A stretch of 64,000 nt of DNA from an uncultured Microbacteriaceae bacterium (GTDB lineage: Bacteria; Actinomycetota; Actinomycetes; Actinomycetales; Microbacteriaceae). The notes below the pieces were generated by a model. The model did no database searches. It was given only the letters and a program-made list of their open reading frames with translations, and was not told the DNA's origin. Where the stretch lies: assembly GCA_903859205.1 (NCBI GenBank), contig CAIOLM010000018.1, positions 74,895-138,894 on the forward strand. The letters are read 5' to 3'. Numbering within the stretch: position 1 is the stretch's first letter; each line of letters starts with the position of its first letter. The position numbers and the translations under genes are program-made. Below, one piece after another: positions 34,608-43,396 of this stretch.

Positions 34608-35783
34608 TTACCAGAGCCCCGCGAGGTGCGCGATGCGCAATCCGGTGTGCAGGTCTCGACGAATTTCACCATCGGCCAGATTGAGTTCGGTGACTTCGCG
34701 GATCTTGTCGAGGCGGTAGTAGAACGTGCTTCGGTGAATATGCAGATTCTTGGCTGTTGCCTGAGCGTCACCACCAAAATCGAGGTACGCGTTCAGGGTC
34801 TGGGCCAAGTCAATGCCCGACTGGGCTTCAAGGATCTGCGCAACACCAGCTGGAAGATCGGCCATGGTGATCTGGTCGAGCGGTAGTTGCAGTAGTAGCC
34901 GGTCGAGCCCGAGGTTATTCCAGTCAGCCAGGTGTCCAGAGCGCGCTCTATCCCGACGCAGCGACTCGAGGGCAATCGCTCCTTCACGGTGGGATGAGGC
35001 GAGATCAGACAACGAAGGTTTTGATCCGCCCATTCCTCCGACTGTGTCGCCGGTGGATAAGCCAGCCAGCGCCGCGGAGACTTTCTTGTGATTTACCGCT
35101 CCTGCCAGAACGACAATGCCCGCATCCTCAGTCGTAACGCCAAATGACTGGAAGGGGGTAGCCCGAATGACCGCCCGGGTTGCTTCTTCGATTTCGAGGG
35201 CGATCAGCGCCGGGTCGCCGTGCGATCGTGATCGCGCGTGAAGAACAAGAACTCGATACTCGGATGACGCGGGAAGCAGACGCAAAGCCGTGATCGATTC
35301 GGCGCCACGGGTTCGCGTCTTGGGGCTGCCCGAAAGCACGTCGGCCATCACGCTCTGTCGAAGATCGACTTCGTCTTCGTCGGCAATTGTTCGCACGGCA
35401 ACCAGCGGAGCAATGCGTGCCGCTGCAGCATCCAATGCCCGGGAGAATTCTTTGCTGAGGTCGCCGATTGACGAGGCACCTGGCTCAGAGAAGGTCAGGA
35501 AGCCGTACAGCAGATTCTTGTATCTCAGCGGCATCACAACTCGGGCTGGCACATCGTCGTGAGCGGCTAAGAGAACGGGAGTCTCGGAGGAGCGCACCTT
35601 CGATGCGGCAATCATTTCGGCTGCCTGCGGAGTGGCCTTTCTGCCCAGGATAACCGCGAGGCGACCGCGGTCAACGGTTTCGTCGTGCTCGCTGAAGGTG
35701 AGAACGCGCAAGTCAACATCAAAGATGACGAGCGCGCGATCGAGCGACTCAGCAGTGAGTTGCACAACCTCATGCAGGTCCAC
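34608..35783 (-). CDS. PucR/CdaR-family transcription regulator
   Basis: This 391-residue regulator has an N-terminal sensory region (GAF-like, residues 1-130), a central GGDEF-like/CdaR domain and a C-terminal PucR HTH with the diagnostic LNAYLDFGGDAQATAKNL followed by HRSTFYYRLDKIREV. PucR-type proteins activate catabolic operons in response to purine, sugar-acid or aromatic ligands. GTG 35783 follows GAGAGGAG at ideal spacing. It sits between the ThDP/ALDH operon (same strand) and a divergent vanillin-dehydrogenase-like ALDH, and probably regulates one or both. Confidence 0.88.
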   Translation of the reverse strand: MDLHEVVQLTAESLDRALVIFDVDLRVLTFSEHDETVDRGRLAVILGRKATPQAAEMIAASKVRSSETPVLLAAHDDVPARVVMPLRYKNLLYGFLTFSEPGASSIGDLSKEFSRALDAAAARIAPLVAVRTIADEDEVDLRQSVMADVLSGSPKTRTRGAESITALRLLPASSEYRVLVLHARSRSHGDPALIALEIEEATRAVIRATPFQSFGVTTEDAGIVVLAGAVNHKKVSAALAGLSTGDTVGGMGGSKPSLSDLASSHREGAIALESLRRDRARSGHLADWNNLGLDRLLLQLPLDQITMADLPAGVAQILEAQSGIDLAQTLNAYLDFGGDAQATAKNLHIHRSTFYYRLDKIREVTELNLADGEIRRDLHTGLRIAHLAGLW

Positions 35784-35830
35784 GTGAGTCTCCTCTCAGT
35801 ACTGACTTCAGCAGACGCTATCAGGCGTTG

Positions 35831-35847
35831 TGTCGCATGGCGCGACA
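35831..35847. promoter_or_regulatory. Inverted repeat in the PucR / ALDH divergent region
   Basis: TGTCGC-ATGGC-GCGACA is a perfect 6-bp inverted repeat, 48 bp from the regulator start and 84 bp from the ALDH start. A looser GACAC-N11-GTGTC pair lies nearer the ALDH. Its size suits a dimeric regulator, and PucR is the nearest candidate. Not verified. Confidence 0.45.
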
Positions 35848-35930
35848 TGACTTTAGTTGCGTTGTGCGAGGGGAGCGTGACACGGTGGCAAGTAGTGTCT
35901 GGTTCATAGGTATAAAAAGCGAGGCGTGAA

Positions 35931-37376
35931 GTGTCAGAAAAATGGAAGAGTGCCGACGTCGAAGGCAAGCTGTTTTCAGATGGGTGGCGCACCGGTAACG
36001 GTGGCGCCTTTGAAATTCTTTCGCCCATCGACGGCCACAGCGTGGGCACCGTCGCCCTCGCCGATGCATCTGATGTAGAGCGTGCTGGAAAGCTAGCCGC
36101 CGAAGCTCAGGTGGCATGGGCGGAGACAAGTTTCACCGCCCGAGGTGAGCTCATGCTTCGAGCCGCTGAGGCAATGGAAGAGATGCGCGACGAGGTCTTT
36201 CGTTTGCTCGCTGTTGAGAGCGGCTCGGGCCCGATCAAGGCCAATAGCGAAATCGAAAAAGCGATTGATGAACTTCGCACCGCTGCTGCCCTCCCCTCGG
36301 CACCACAGGGTGAGGTGCTTGCCCACGACAAGAATTTTGCACTGAGCATCGCTCGCCGTGTTCCGGTCGGCGTTGTGGGTGTTATCTCGCCCTGGAACGC
36401 TCCTCTCATGCTGGCTATTCGCTCGATTGCCCCGGCCATTGCGCTCGGCAACGCGGTCATTTTGAAACCAGATGTAAAGACCGCATTCTCGGGTGGTCAT
36501 GTCATCGCCGCGGTTTTTGAAAAAGCTGGCCTGCCCGCGAATGTCTTCCACGTTTTGCCCGGCGGTCCAGAGACCGGTGAAGCGTTGGTCAAGTCACCAC
36601 ACACCAAGATGATTTCGTTCACGGGCTCGACCGCCGCCGGTCGTCGAGTTGGCGAAGTTGCCGGCGGGCTGATGAAGCGCGTCGTTCTTGAACTCGGTGG
36701 CAAGAACGCAATCATCGTCTTTGAAGATGCCGACATCGATAAGGCAGTTGACGCCGCGGCAAAGAGCTCGTTCGGCCACCAAGGTCAGATCTGCATGGCC
36801 ACCGGGCGCCACCTCGTTCACGAAAGCATCGCCGACGAGTACATGGCGAAGCTCACCGCGCGGGTCGATTCAATGAGAATGGGCGACCCACGCGAAAAAG
36901 GCGTTCAGGTCGGCCCGCTGATCAGTGAACTTCAAGCAGAACGAGTACAGGCCATCGTCGATGCATCCGTTGCCAATGGAGCAACCGTTGTTCGCGGAGG
37001 AACGCACGACGGTGTCTACTTCTCACCAACGATCCTCGATGGTGTCGCGGTCGACAACCCCGCTTTTCAATCGGAGATTTTTGGCCCCGTCGCGCCCGTC
37101 ACGCGATTCTCAACCGATGCCGAGGCCCTCGAGTTGGCACAGGCAACCACCTATGGTCTCTCGGCTGCCATCCACACCCGCAACATTGCTCGGGCCCTCG
37201 AGATGGCAGGAAAACTGCGCACGGGAATGGTGCACATCAACGGCACCACCGTCAACGACAACGCTCAGGTACCCATGGGTGGCATGGGGGACTCGGGCAA
37301 CGGCGGGCGTTACGGCGGTCACTGGAGCGTCGATGAGTTCACCTACTGGCAGTGGGTCTCGGTCGCGCCGTCGTAG
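35931..37376 (+). CDS. Vanillin/benzaldehyde-dehydrogenase-like ALDH
   Basis: This 481-residue aldehyde dehydrogenase has catalytic C288 in FGHQGQICMATGRHLV and E254 in VVLELGGKNA. The HQGQICM context is characteristic of the aromatic branch (vanillin dehydrogenase, benzaldehyde dehydrogenase), so an aromatic aldehyde is the likely substrate. GTG 35931 follows GAGG with six-base spacing; TATAAA and other AT-rich sequence lie upstream. It could take the aldehyde produced by the hydroxycinnamoyl-CoA hydratase/lyase encoded at 51.8-52.6 kb. Confidence 0.9.
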   Translation: MSEKWKSADVEGKLFSDGWRTGNGGAFEILSPIDGHSVGTVALADASDVERAGKLAAEAQVAWAETSFTARGELMLRAAEAMEEMRDEVFRLLAVESGSGPIKANSEIEKAIDELRTAAALPSAPQGEVLAHDKNFALSIARRVPVGVVGVISPWNAPLMLAIRSIAPAIALGNAVILKPDVKTAFSGGHVIAAVFEKAGLPANVFHVLPGGPETGEALVKSPHTKMISFTGSTAAGRRVGEVAGGLMKRVVLELGGKNAIIVFEDADIDKAVDAAAKSSFGHQGQICMATGRHLVHESIADEYMAKLTARVDSMRMGDPREKGVQVGPLISELQAERVQAIVDASVANGATVVRGGTHDGVYFSPTILDGVAVDNPAFQSEIFGPVAPVTRFSTDAEALELAQATTYGLSAAIHTRNIARALEMAGKLRTGMVHINGTTVNDNAQVPMGGMGDSGNGGRYGGHWSVDEFTYWQWVSVAPS

Positions 37377-37428
37377 GGACGAGCCCGCAACAGCTCGCTT
37401 CGCAATTCAGACATTGTGTCGGATGACC

Positions 37429-37465
37429 GGGGCGGAGTTTCGCTCAAAAGTTTGAGAGACGCCCC
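37429..37465 (+). promoter_or_regulatory. Nested hairpin upstream of the LigJ-like gene
   Basis: GGGGCG (37429-37434) pairs with CGCCCC (37460-37465), enclosing CTCAA-AAGT-TTGAG (37443-37456). It could terminate the ALDH transcript or act in the leader of the following gene, whose ATG is 42 bp beyond. No T-run follows directly. Confidence 0.45.
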
Positions 37466-37507
37466 TCGGCGCTCTTCTAACCTGAAATGAATTGAAAGGG
37501 AGCACAA

Positions 37508-38512
37508 ATGATTATTGATGTCCACGGACACATGTCCGCGCCATCCGACTTCTACGCATGGAAGGCAGGCTTGCTTGCTCACCGTGGATCGCACGGCGGT
37601 AAGCCACCAGTAATCACCGACGACGCACTTCGCGCCTCGTACTTCGCTCCGAACCACAACTTCGGTGACATCTCTCACATGCAGCACCTCGACGATGCCG
37701 GCATTGATCTGCAGATGCTCTCTCCTCGTCCGTACCAGATGATGCACTCTGAGCGCCCCGCCAAGCTCGTCGAGTGGTTCACCGCTGAAGCCAACAACCT
37801 CATTCACCGCGCGACCGAATTGTTCCCCGGTCGTTTCGCTGGAATTGCCGGCCTGCCCCAGAGCCCAGACCTCGACCCCGCACAGTGGGTGGGCGAGCTG
37901 CGCCGCACGGTTACCGAGCTTGGTTTCGTTGGCGCCATGCTGAACTCCGACCCGCACGAGGGTACTCAGACTCCGCCGGCTCTCGGTGAGCGTTATTGGT
38001 ACCCGGTCTACGAGGCGCTGTGTGAGCTTGATGTACCCGTTCTGCTTCACTCGGCCGGGTGCAAGCCTCCGGCGCGTGAGCCGTACAGCCTGCACTTCAT
38101 TCAGGAAGAAACCATCGCCGTCTGGTCGCTGGTCAACTCCGATGTGCTCAAGGACTTCCCCGATCTCAAGGTCATCGTCTCGCACGGTGGCGGCGCGATT
38201 CCCTACCAGGTCGGTCGCTTCCTGCCCTCAGTCGTTCGCACCGGTGTCTCGTACATCGACAAGTTGCGCAAGCTGTACTTCGACTCCTGCCTCTACACGC
38301 AAGAGGGCCTCGAGTTGCTGTTCAAGGTCGTCGGAACAGACCGGGTTCTTTTCGGTTCCGAGAAGCCGGGAACGGGTTCACAGATTGACCCCTCGACTGG
38401 TCGTTGGTTCGATGACATCCACTTGCTCATCGATGACATCGAGTGGTTGCCGGCCGATGAGCGTGAAGCAGTGATGAGCGGCAACGCTAAGAAGCTCTTC
38501 AAGGGCCTCTAA
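37508..38512 (+). CDS. LigJ-like 4-oxalomesaconate hydratase (amidohydrolase-2 family)
   Basis: This 334-residue metal-dependent TIM-barrel enzyme starts with MIIDVHGHMSAP, a metal-binding HxH. LLHSAGCKPP, IVSHGGGAIPYQVGR and a C-terminal VLFGSEKPGTGSQIDPSTGR follow. The last motif (FGSE with PGxGSxxDPxTG) resembles LigJ, which hydrates 4-oxalomesaconate to 4-carboxy-4-hydroxy-2-oxoadipate in the protocatechuate 4,5-cleavage / gallate pathway. The following RraA-family genes include the LigK aldolase fold, supporting this. No LigAB dioxygenase is in the window. ATG 37508 follows AAAGGGAG. Confidence 0.8.
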   Translation: MIIDVHGHMSAPSDFYAWKAGLLAHRGSHGGKPPVITDDALRASYFAPNHNFGDISHMQHLDDAGIDLQMLSPRPYQMMHSERPAKLVEWFTAEANNLIHRATELFPGRFAGIAGLPQSPDLDPAQWVGELRRTVTELGFVGAMLNSDPHEGTQTPPALGERYWYPVYEALCELDVPVLLHSAGCKPPAREPYSLHFIQEETIAVWSLVNSDVLKDFPDLKVIVSHGGGAIPYQVGRFLPSVVRTGVSYIDKLRKLYFDSCLYTQEGLELLFKVVGTDRVLFGSEKPGTGSQIDPSTGRWFDDIHLLIDDIEWLPADEREAVMSGNAKKLFKGL

Positions 38513-38545
38513 AGGCAGCTCGGGTCTCGAAGGGTATAGACGAAG

Positions 38546-39229
38546 ATGACTGAGAACACCACGAGCCCGGCCGAACGAGCACGGATCATTGCCGCGCTTC
38601 GCACGCTGGACTCCTGTGCCATTTCGGACGCGCTCGACTCGTACGGACTTCCCGGCGCGGTGACCGCGTTGCAGGCCATGTGGCCTGTCGGCAAGGTCGT
38701 TGCGGGGCGAGTACGCACGGTTACCGCGGCGGCTAAAACCGCAGATGGACCTTCCACTCACATTGCGACTCCGCTTGTTGTGATTTCAGAGCCCGACGAT
38801 GTTGTCGTTATCGACAACAACGGTCGCATTGATGTTTCGTGCTGGGGCGGCTTGCTCGCTGAGGCTGCTGTTAAGCAGGGCATCGCTGGAGTCATCGTCG
38901 ACGGCGCATGCCGAGACGTTCAGGAGTGCGAGGCTCTCGCCCTTCCCCTCTATGCTCGTCGCGCAGTGCCGGTGAGCGCTCGCGGCCGAATCGTTCAACA
39001 AGCAATGGATACGCCGATCACGGTTGACGGCATTGCAGTCGAAACGTTCGATTATGTCGTCGCCGATCGCAATGGCATCGCCTTCATCAAGCAAGCGGAT
39101 GCCTCTCGCATCGTTGAGTTCGCTCAGCGCATCGCCGAGCGAGAAGAGCGAATGTCGGCCGAAGTGCGAGGCGGTCGCCCCGTGGTCGAAGTCATGCATG
39201 ACAACCAGTTCCCGAGTGTGGAGAAGTAA
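38546..39229 (+). CDS. RraA/LigK-family protein 1
   Basis: This 227-residue RraA-like fold protein has LDSCAISDALDSYGLPG near the N-terminus and the aldolase motif VIVDGACRDVQECEAL with the Arg-Asp pair that binds pyruvate enolate and metal in 4-hydroxy-4-methyl-2-oxoglutarate / CHA aldolases. The canonical aldolase tail motif is less clear. Likely a class II aldolase or decarboxylase. ATG 38546; GAAGGG lies some 11 bases upstream. First of three tandem paralogues, directly after the LigJ-like gene whose product is the LigK substrate. Confidence 0.82.
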   Translation: MTENTTSPAERARIIAALRTLDSCAISDALDSYGLPGAVTALQAMWPVGKVVAGRVRTVTAAAKTADGPSTHIATPLVVISEPDDVVVIDNNGRIDVSCWGGLLAEAAVKQGIAGVIVDGACRDVQECEALALPLYARRAVPVSARGRIVQQAMDTPITVDGIAVETFDYVVADRNGIAFIKQADASRIVEFAQRIAEREERMSAEVRGGRPVVEVMHDNQFPSVEK

Positions 39230-39883
39230 ATGAGCACGATTGAAGAACGCTTCGGCGTATTGGGCACGGCAACCATCTCGGATGCGCTCGACAAGATCAA
39301 GCGTCCGGGAAGCATGCACGGACTTGCCCCTTTGAAAGACGGCCAGCAGATGGTTGGTCGGGCTTTCACGGTTCGCTATGTAGCTGCGGGAAACCCTCCC
39401 GGAACCGTCGGTGACTTCATCGACGACGTCAAGCCCGGTCAGGTTGTCGTCATAGACAACGACAGCCGCACCGATTGCACAGTCTGGGGCGACATCCTGA
39501 CCGCTACCGCACACAACCGCGGTATTGCCGGAACGGTAATTGAAGGTGTGTGCCGCGACACGATTCGTGCGCTCACCCTCGGTTACTCGATTTACAGCCG
39601 TGGTCGCTTCATGCGCACGGGCAAAGACCGCGTTGAAGTAGCCGAGGTTGAAGGTCCGGTCACCATCGGTGGCGTCAAGGTTCAGCCCGGCGACATGATC
39701 GTGGGCGACTCGGATGGCGTCGTTGCCATCCCGCAGGATTGCGAACTCGAAGTGCTCGAGATTGCCGAAATGATCGAAGAGCGCGAAGAGGGAATTCTTC
39801 AGGCTGTTCTGGCCGGCTCGACCATTGCCGAGGCCCGGGCCAAATTTGGCTACCACTTGCTGCAGCGCGGAGACTCCAAATGA
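39230..39883 (+). CDS. RraA/LigK-family protein 2
   Basis: This 217-residue paralogue begins at ATG 39230 immediately after the previous TAA. It retains GTATISDALDKIKRPG and VIEGVCRDTIRAL. Here the usual first Asp of the DGxxRD motif is Glu (EGVCRD), and the following loop (YSRGRFMRTGKDRVEV) differs from its neighbours. The metal and Arg-Asp residues remain, so it may be an active enzyme with altered specificity, or a non-catalytic partner subunit. Confidence 0.8.
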   Translation: MSTIEERFGVLGTATISDALDKIKRPGSMHGLAPLKDGQQMVGRAFTVRYVAAGNPPGTVGDFIDDVKPGQVVVIDNDSRTDCTVWGDILTATAHNRGIAGTVIEGVCRDTIRALTLGYSIYSRGRFMRTGKDRVEVAEVEGPVTIGGVKVQPGDMIVGDSDGVVAIPQDCELEVLEIAEMIEEREEGILQAVLAGSTIAEARAKFGYHLLQRGDSK

Positions 39884-40515
39884 GCGACTCATACGACGAG
39901 AAAGAGCTCCTGACGCTCGGTACTGCGACGCTCTATGAAGCATCCGGCATGGACTGCTTTCTTGACCCGGCGATTCGGCCGGCCTGGGATGGCGCTCAAA
40001 TTGTGGGTCGAGCATTCCCAGTACTTGCAGCGCACGGTGACAACCTCGCACTCCACCACGGAATTGAAGCCGCCGGCCCTGGTGACGTTCTCATCGTGGA
40101 TGCCGGAGCCGGCCTGCACGGATACTGGGGCGAGGTCATGACCGTCGCCGCACAGGCCCGCGGCATCAAAGGTCTCATCATCGACGGCGGAGTTCGCGAC
40201 ACCGTGCAGATGGCGAACCTGGGTTTCCCTGCTTTTAGCTCGAGCATTTCAATCCGAGGCACCATCAAGAAGTGGGCGGGCACGGTCGGCCTTCCGATCA
40301 CTATTCGTGGTCGAGTCATTACCAAGGGTGACCTCGTGGTCGCAGACCGTGACGGCATTGCTGTAATTCCAGCTGATGCTGTCGACGCAGTCATTGCGTC
40401 TTCACGTGAGCGCGCAACTAAAGAAGAGGCGTACATGAAACGCCTCGCTGCCGGAGAGCTGACCCTGGACGTCTACAACTTCCGCCCTCTAGGTACGCCC
40501 GAGTCGTCGCGCTAG
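39880..40515 (+). CDS. RraA/LigK-family protein 3
   Basis: This 211-residue paralogue starts at ATG 39880, overlapping the preceding stop by four bases (ATGA). It has GTATLYEASGMDCFLD, LIIDGGVRDTVQMANLGFPAF and the SxxIxxxGTxKxxxG pattern closest to genuine 4-carboxy-4-hydroxy-2-oxoadipate aldolase. Of the three it is the best LigK candidate, cleaving the LigJ product to pyruvate and oxaloacetate. Two further paralogues in one operon are unusual. Confidence 0.82.
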   Translation: MSDSYDEKELLTLGTATLYEASGMDCFLDPAIRPAWDGAQIVGRAFPVLAAHGDNLALHHGIEAAGPGDVLIVDAGAGLHGYWGEVMTVAAQARGIKGLIIDGGVRDTVQMANLGFPAFSSSISIRGTIKKWAGTVGLPITIRGRVITKGDLVVADRDGIAVIPADAVDAVIASSRERATKEEAYMKRLAAGELTLDVYNFRPLGTPESSR

Positions 40516-40545
40516 CCCAACATCCGAAAACAGTTAGGAAGCACC

Positions 40546-42186
40546 ATGTCGAAAGTTTTTGAAACCGACGTTGTCATCGTCGGCGGTGGACCAGTTGGTC
40601 TCGTCGCTGCCATGGATCTGAATGCCCGTGGCATCCGATGCGTCGTGATCGAGTCCCGAGTCTTCATGGCTGCCCCTAACGTGAAGTGCAACCACATCTC
40701 CTCGCGCACGATGGAGCGCTTCCGCCAGCTCGGTATTGCCGACAAGGTTCGAGCTTCGGGCCTCCCCCAGGACTACCCACAGGATGTCGCCTTCTTTACG
40801 ACGATGACCGGCACCGAGATTGCCCGCATCCTCATTCCGTCGGCTAAGGCACGAAAGAACAACCCGGTCGGCCCGGATGCCAACTGGCCCACGCCAGAGC
40901 CCCCTCACCGGGTTAACCAGCGCTACCTCGAGCCGATCCTGATGGAGCACGCAAACTCGTTGGAGCTCGTCACCTTGCTGACTGAGACTGACTTCGTCGA
41001 CTTTACTCAGGATGCTGACGGTGTTACGACTCGAGCAACGGGCAAAGACGGCGAGGCAATTGAGATCCGTGCTAAGTACATGATTGGCGCCGATGGCGGT
41101 CGCTCTGTCGTGCGAAAGATGATCGGCTCGAGCCTCTCGGGAGATCCCGTGCTCAGCTACGTGCAGTCGACTCTGATCAAGGCTCCGGGTCTCTACGACA
41201 AAATGGGCGGACCAGCCTGGGCGTACTACCTGCTGAACCCCCGTCGCAACGGTCACGTTTATTCAATTGACGGCAAAGACGAGTTCCTGGTTCACAACTA
41301 CGTCAAGCCAGACGAGGGCCAGGGCGAAGACCTCGACCGCGACTACTTCATCCGCACGTTCCTCGGGGTCGACGAGTCATTCGAATACTCTGTCTTGTCG
41401 ATTCAGGACTGGGTTGCTCGTCGTCTCGTTGCCGACCGATTCCGCAAAGATCGCGTCTTCATCGCCGGAGACGCCTCACACCTGTGGGTGCCCTACGCCG
41501 GATACGGCATGAACGCCGGCATTGCCGACGGACTCAACCTCACCTTCGTGTTGGCGGCCCACCTCAACGGTTGGGCAAGTGAGGGAATTCTCGATGCCTA
41601 CGAGCTCGAGCGCCAGCCCATTACCGAGCAGGTATCTCGCTTTGCGATGGCTCACCAAAAGAAGATTGCCGCCTTTGACGTGCCCGACACGATTGAAGAC
41701 GACACTCCCGAAGGTGAAGAGGCTCGCAAGGTCCTCGGACAAAAGGCCTACGACCTCAACGTGCAGCAATTTGCGGCGGCCGGTCTCAATTACGGATACT
41801 CCTACTCGGGTTCGAACATCATCAGCTACGACGGCGAAGAGCCGCCGGCGTACACGATGGGCTCTTTCACAGCTTCGACAGTCCCCGGATGTCGCATCCC
41901 CCACTTCTGGGTTGCTGACGGCGTCTCCCTCTATGACCAGCTCGGTCTCGGCTATACGCTCATCGCGCGAGCAGACCTTGGCCGGGTCGCGTCATTGACC
42001 GAGGCTTTTGCGGCTGCCAAGGTGCCACTCACGGTTTTGAGCTTTGCCCCCGGTCAAACACCTGCTGAGTACACGCACGACTTCTTCATCGTTCGCGACG
42101 ACCAGCATGTTGCGTGGCGTGGAGATGAAGCCCCGGCAGACGCGGCGGGACTCGTTGACCTGCTTACCGGCAAGGTCTCTGTTTAG
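40546..42186 (+). CDS. FAD-dependent aromatic monooxygenase
   Basis: This 546-residue class A flavin monooxygenase has VIVGGGPVGLVAAMDL (FAD fold, residue 9 on), MIGADGGRSVVRKMIG, and the second FAD motif IAGDASHLWVPYAGYGMNAG near 310. It ends with a short thioredoxin-like region. It resembles the MhpA / PgaE-type branch that hydroxylates phenolic acids. ATG 40546 follows AGGAAG. As the gene after the RraA triplet it may feed that pathway with a hydroxylated ring, but the substrate cannot be read from sequence. Confidence 0.87.
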   Translation: MSKVFETDVVIVGGGPVGLVAAMDLNARGIRCVVIESRVFMAAPNVKCNHISSRTMERFRQLGIADKVRASGLPQDYPQDVAFFTTMTGTEIARILIPSAKARKNNPVGPDANWPTPEPPHRVNQRYLEPILMEHANSLELVTLLTETDFVDFTQDADGVTTRATGKDGEAIEIRAKYMIGADGGRSVVRKMIGSSLSGDPVLSYVQSTLIKAPGLYDKMGGPAWAYYLLNPRRNGHVYSIDGKDEFLVHNYVKPDEGQGEDLDRDYFIRTFLGVDESFEYSVLSIQDWVARRLVADRFRKDRVFIAGDASHLWVPYAGYGMNAGIADGLNLTFVLAAHLNGWASEGILDAYELERQPITEQVSRFAMAHQKKIAAFDVPDTIEDDTPEGEEARKVLGQKAYDLNVQQFAAAGLNYGYSYSGSNIISYDGEEPPAYTMGSFTASTVPGCRIPHFWVADGVSLYDQLGLGYTLIARADLGRVASLTEAFAAAKVPLTVLSFAPGQTPAEYTHDFFIVRDDQHVAWRGDEAPADAAGLVDLLTGKVSV

Positions 42187-42212
42187 CCACTCCAGAAGCG
42201 AGTAATACGCTG

Positions 42213-43265
42213 ATGGGCGTGAGTTCGCAATTTAGCCTGCAGGGCAAGCGGCGTACGTCGCTGCGGCAACTGGTTAAAACGATTATTGCCACGGTAAGTG
42301 CGTGGTTCGTTGCGTTGCTCATATTTCCGCACGAGCGACCCATTTTCGCTGCCATTGCCGCGATCATCATCATTCAGCCGAGCGTCAACCAATCTCTGGG
42401 CAAGGCATTCGAGCGCAGCACGGGTGTCTTCATTGGTGTTGGTCTCGCCTCCGTGGCGACCATCATCTTTGGTCTTCAGCCGTGGCTGGTGCTCGTTGCG
42501 ATGGTGATGGCGTTCGTCAGTGGATGGGTCTTGAAGTTCACGTCGACCACGGCCAGTCAGATCGCGATCAGCTCGATGCTGGTGCTGGCACTCGGCGCCG
42601 TCACCCCAGAACGAGCACTCAGCCGCATTGCAGAGACTCTGATCGGTGCCTGCATAGCTCTGATTGTGAACATGGCGGTCTCACCACCCATTCCAGTGAA
42701 ACCAGCTCGCGAGGCCATTGGCCAACTCGGTTTGCATATCGCAGCCATTTTTGAAGACATCGGTAGTGTTTTGCGTCGCAGCACGAGTGACGTGGTTCTC
42801 GAAGACATCTATGCACGTGCTCGAGCATTGCGTTTTGAATACAGCGAGGTTGAGGCCAAGCTCACCCGAGCACACGAGGCGTTGCGGTTCAACCTGCTCA
42901 AGGGAAAGCATCAACCCGAATTGGATGCGCAAGCCAAAACTTTGTTGCAGCTGTCGATTCTCTCAACCCGAGTTGTTGGTGTGGCTCGAGGAGTTCGTGA
43001 TCACTACGATCAGTCCGTGATTGACGAGCCAGGAATTTCAGACATCGCATTGGAATTTATCCGAGCCGGTCATGACTTGCGCTTGCGTATGCGGGATGCG
43101 GGTCTTGCCGATGATGGCGTTCTTGCTGGACACGATGTTGACCCCGCGCTGACGACACCCATTGAGCTGCCGCGCCCGTCAAGCAAGAACTGGGTGCTGG
43201 TGGGTTTCCTCATGGAGAACCTTCGTCGAATTCGTGACGAAGTAGCTGGCACGTCTTCCGACTAA
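42213..43265 (+). CDS. FUSC / aromatic-acid-exporter-like membrane protein
   Basis: This 350-residue protein has five or six N-terminal hydrophobic helices (TIIATVSAWFVALLIF, IFAAIAAIIIIQPSV, GVFIGVGLASVATIIF and others to about residue 150), then a soluble helical domain. This is the half-size architecture of FUSC/ArAE exporters, which elsewhere extrude hydroxybenzoates. ATG 42213 or GTG 42219; TAATAC at 42203-42208 suits a leaderless start. It ends the LigJ-RraA-monooxygenase run and may relieve toxicity of aromatic acids. Confidence 0.82.
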   Translation: MGVSSQFSLQGKRRTSLRQLVKTIIATVSAWFVALLIFPHERPIFAAIAAIIIIQPSVNQSLGKAFERSTGVFIGVGLASVATIIFGLQPWLVLVAMVMAFVSGWVLKFTSTTASQIAISSMLVLALGAVTPERALSRIAETLIGACIALIVNMAVSPPIPVKPAREAIGQLGLHIAAIFEDIGSVLRRSTSDVVLEDIYARARALRFEYSEVEAKLTRAHEALRFNLLKGKHQPELDAQAKTLLQLSILSTRVVGVARGVRDHYDQSVIDEPGISDIALEFIRAGHDLRLRMRDAGLADDGVLAGHDVDPALTTPIELPRPSSKNWVLVGFLMENLRRIRDEVAGTSSD

Positions 43266-43342
43266 GCCACGCTGTCACTCAACGATTTGCCGTCCGTTTA
43301 CTGGACTTTCGAAAAAATTCACCACAAATATGGGCTGAGGGC

Positions 43343-43385
43343 TTGGAAAATGTATAACAACTCAATAACATTCAAACTGTTATAT
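43343..43385 (+). promoter_or_regulatory. Promoter and repeated half-sites before the ABC operon
   Basis: TTGGAA (43343-43348) and TAACAT (43366-43371) are 17 bp apart. Overlapping them are half-sites TATAACA (43353-43359), AATAACA (43364-43370, one helical turn later) and an inverted TGTTATAT (43378-43385). The arrangement looks like an operator for a multimeric regulator at the promoter of the ABC importer operon. Confidence 0.5.
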
Positions 43386-43396
43386 GTTTTACATAT

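Noticed and set aside
33471-34886. A 471-codon open frame antisense to the ThDP enzyme
   Set aside because: It lies opposite a gene with clear ThDP motifs and contains no recognisable domain. Long antisense frames are expected in GC-rich coding DNA.
38786-40051. A 421-codon minus-strand frame across the RraA genes
   Set aside because: The plus strand carries three recognisable RraA proteins with coupled starts. The antisense translation has no family features.
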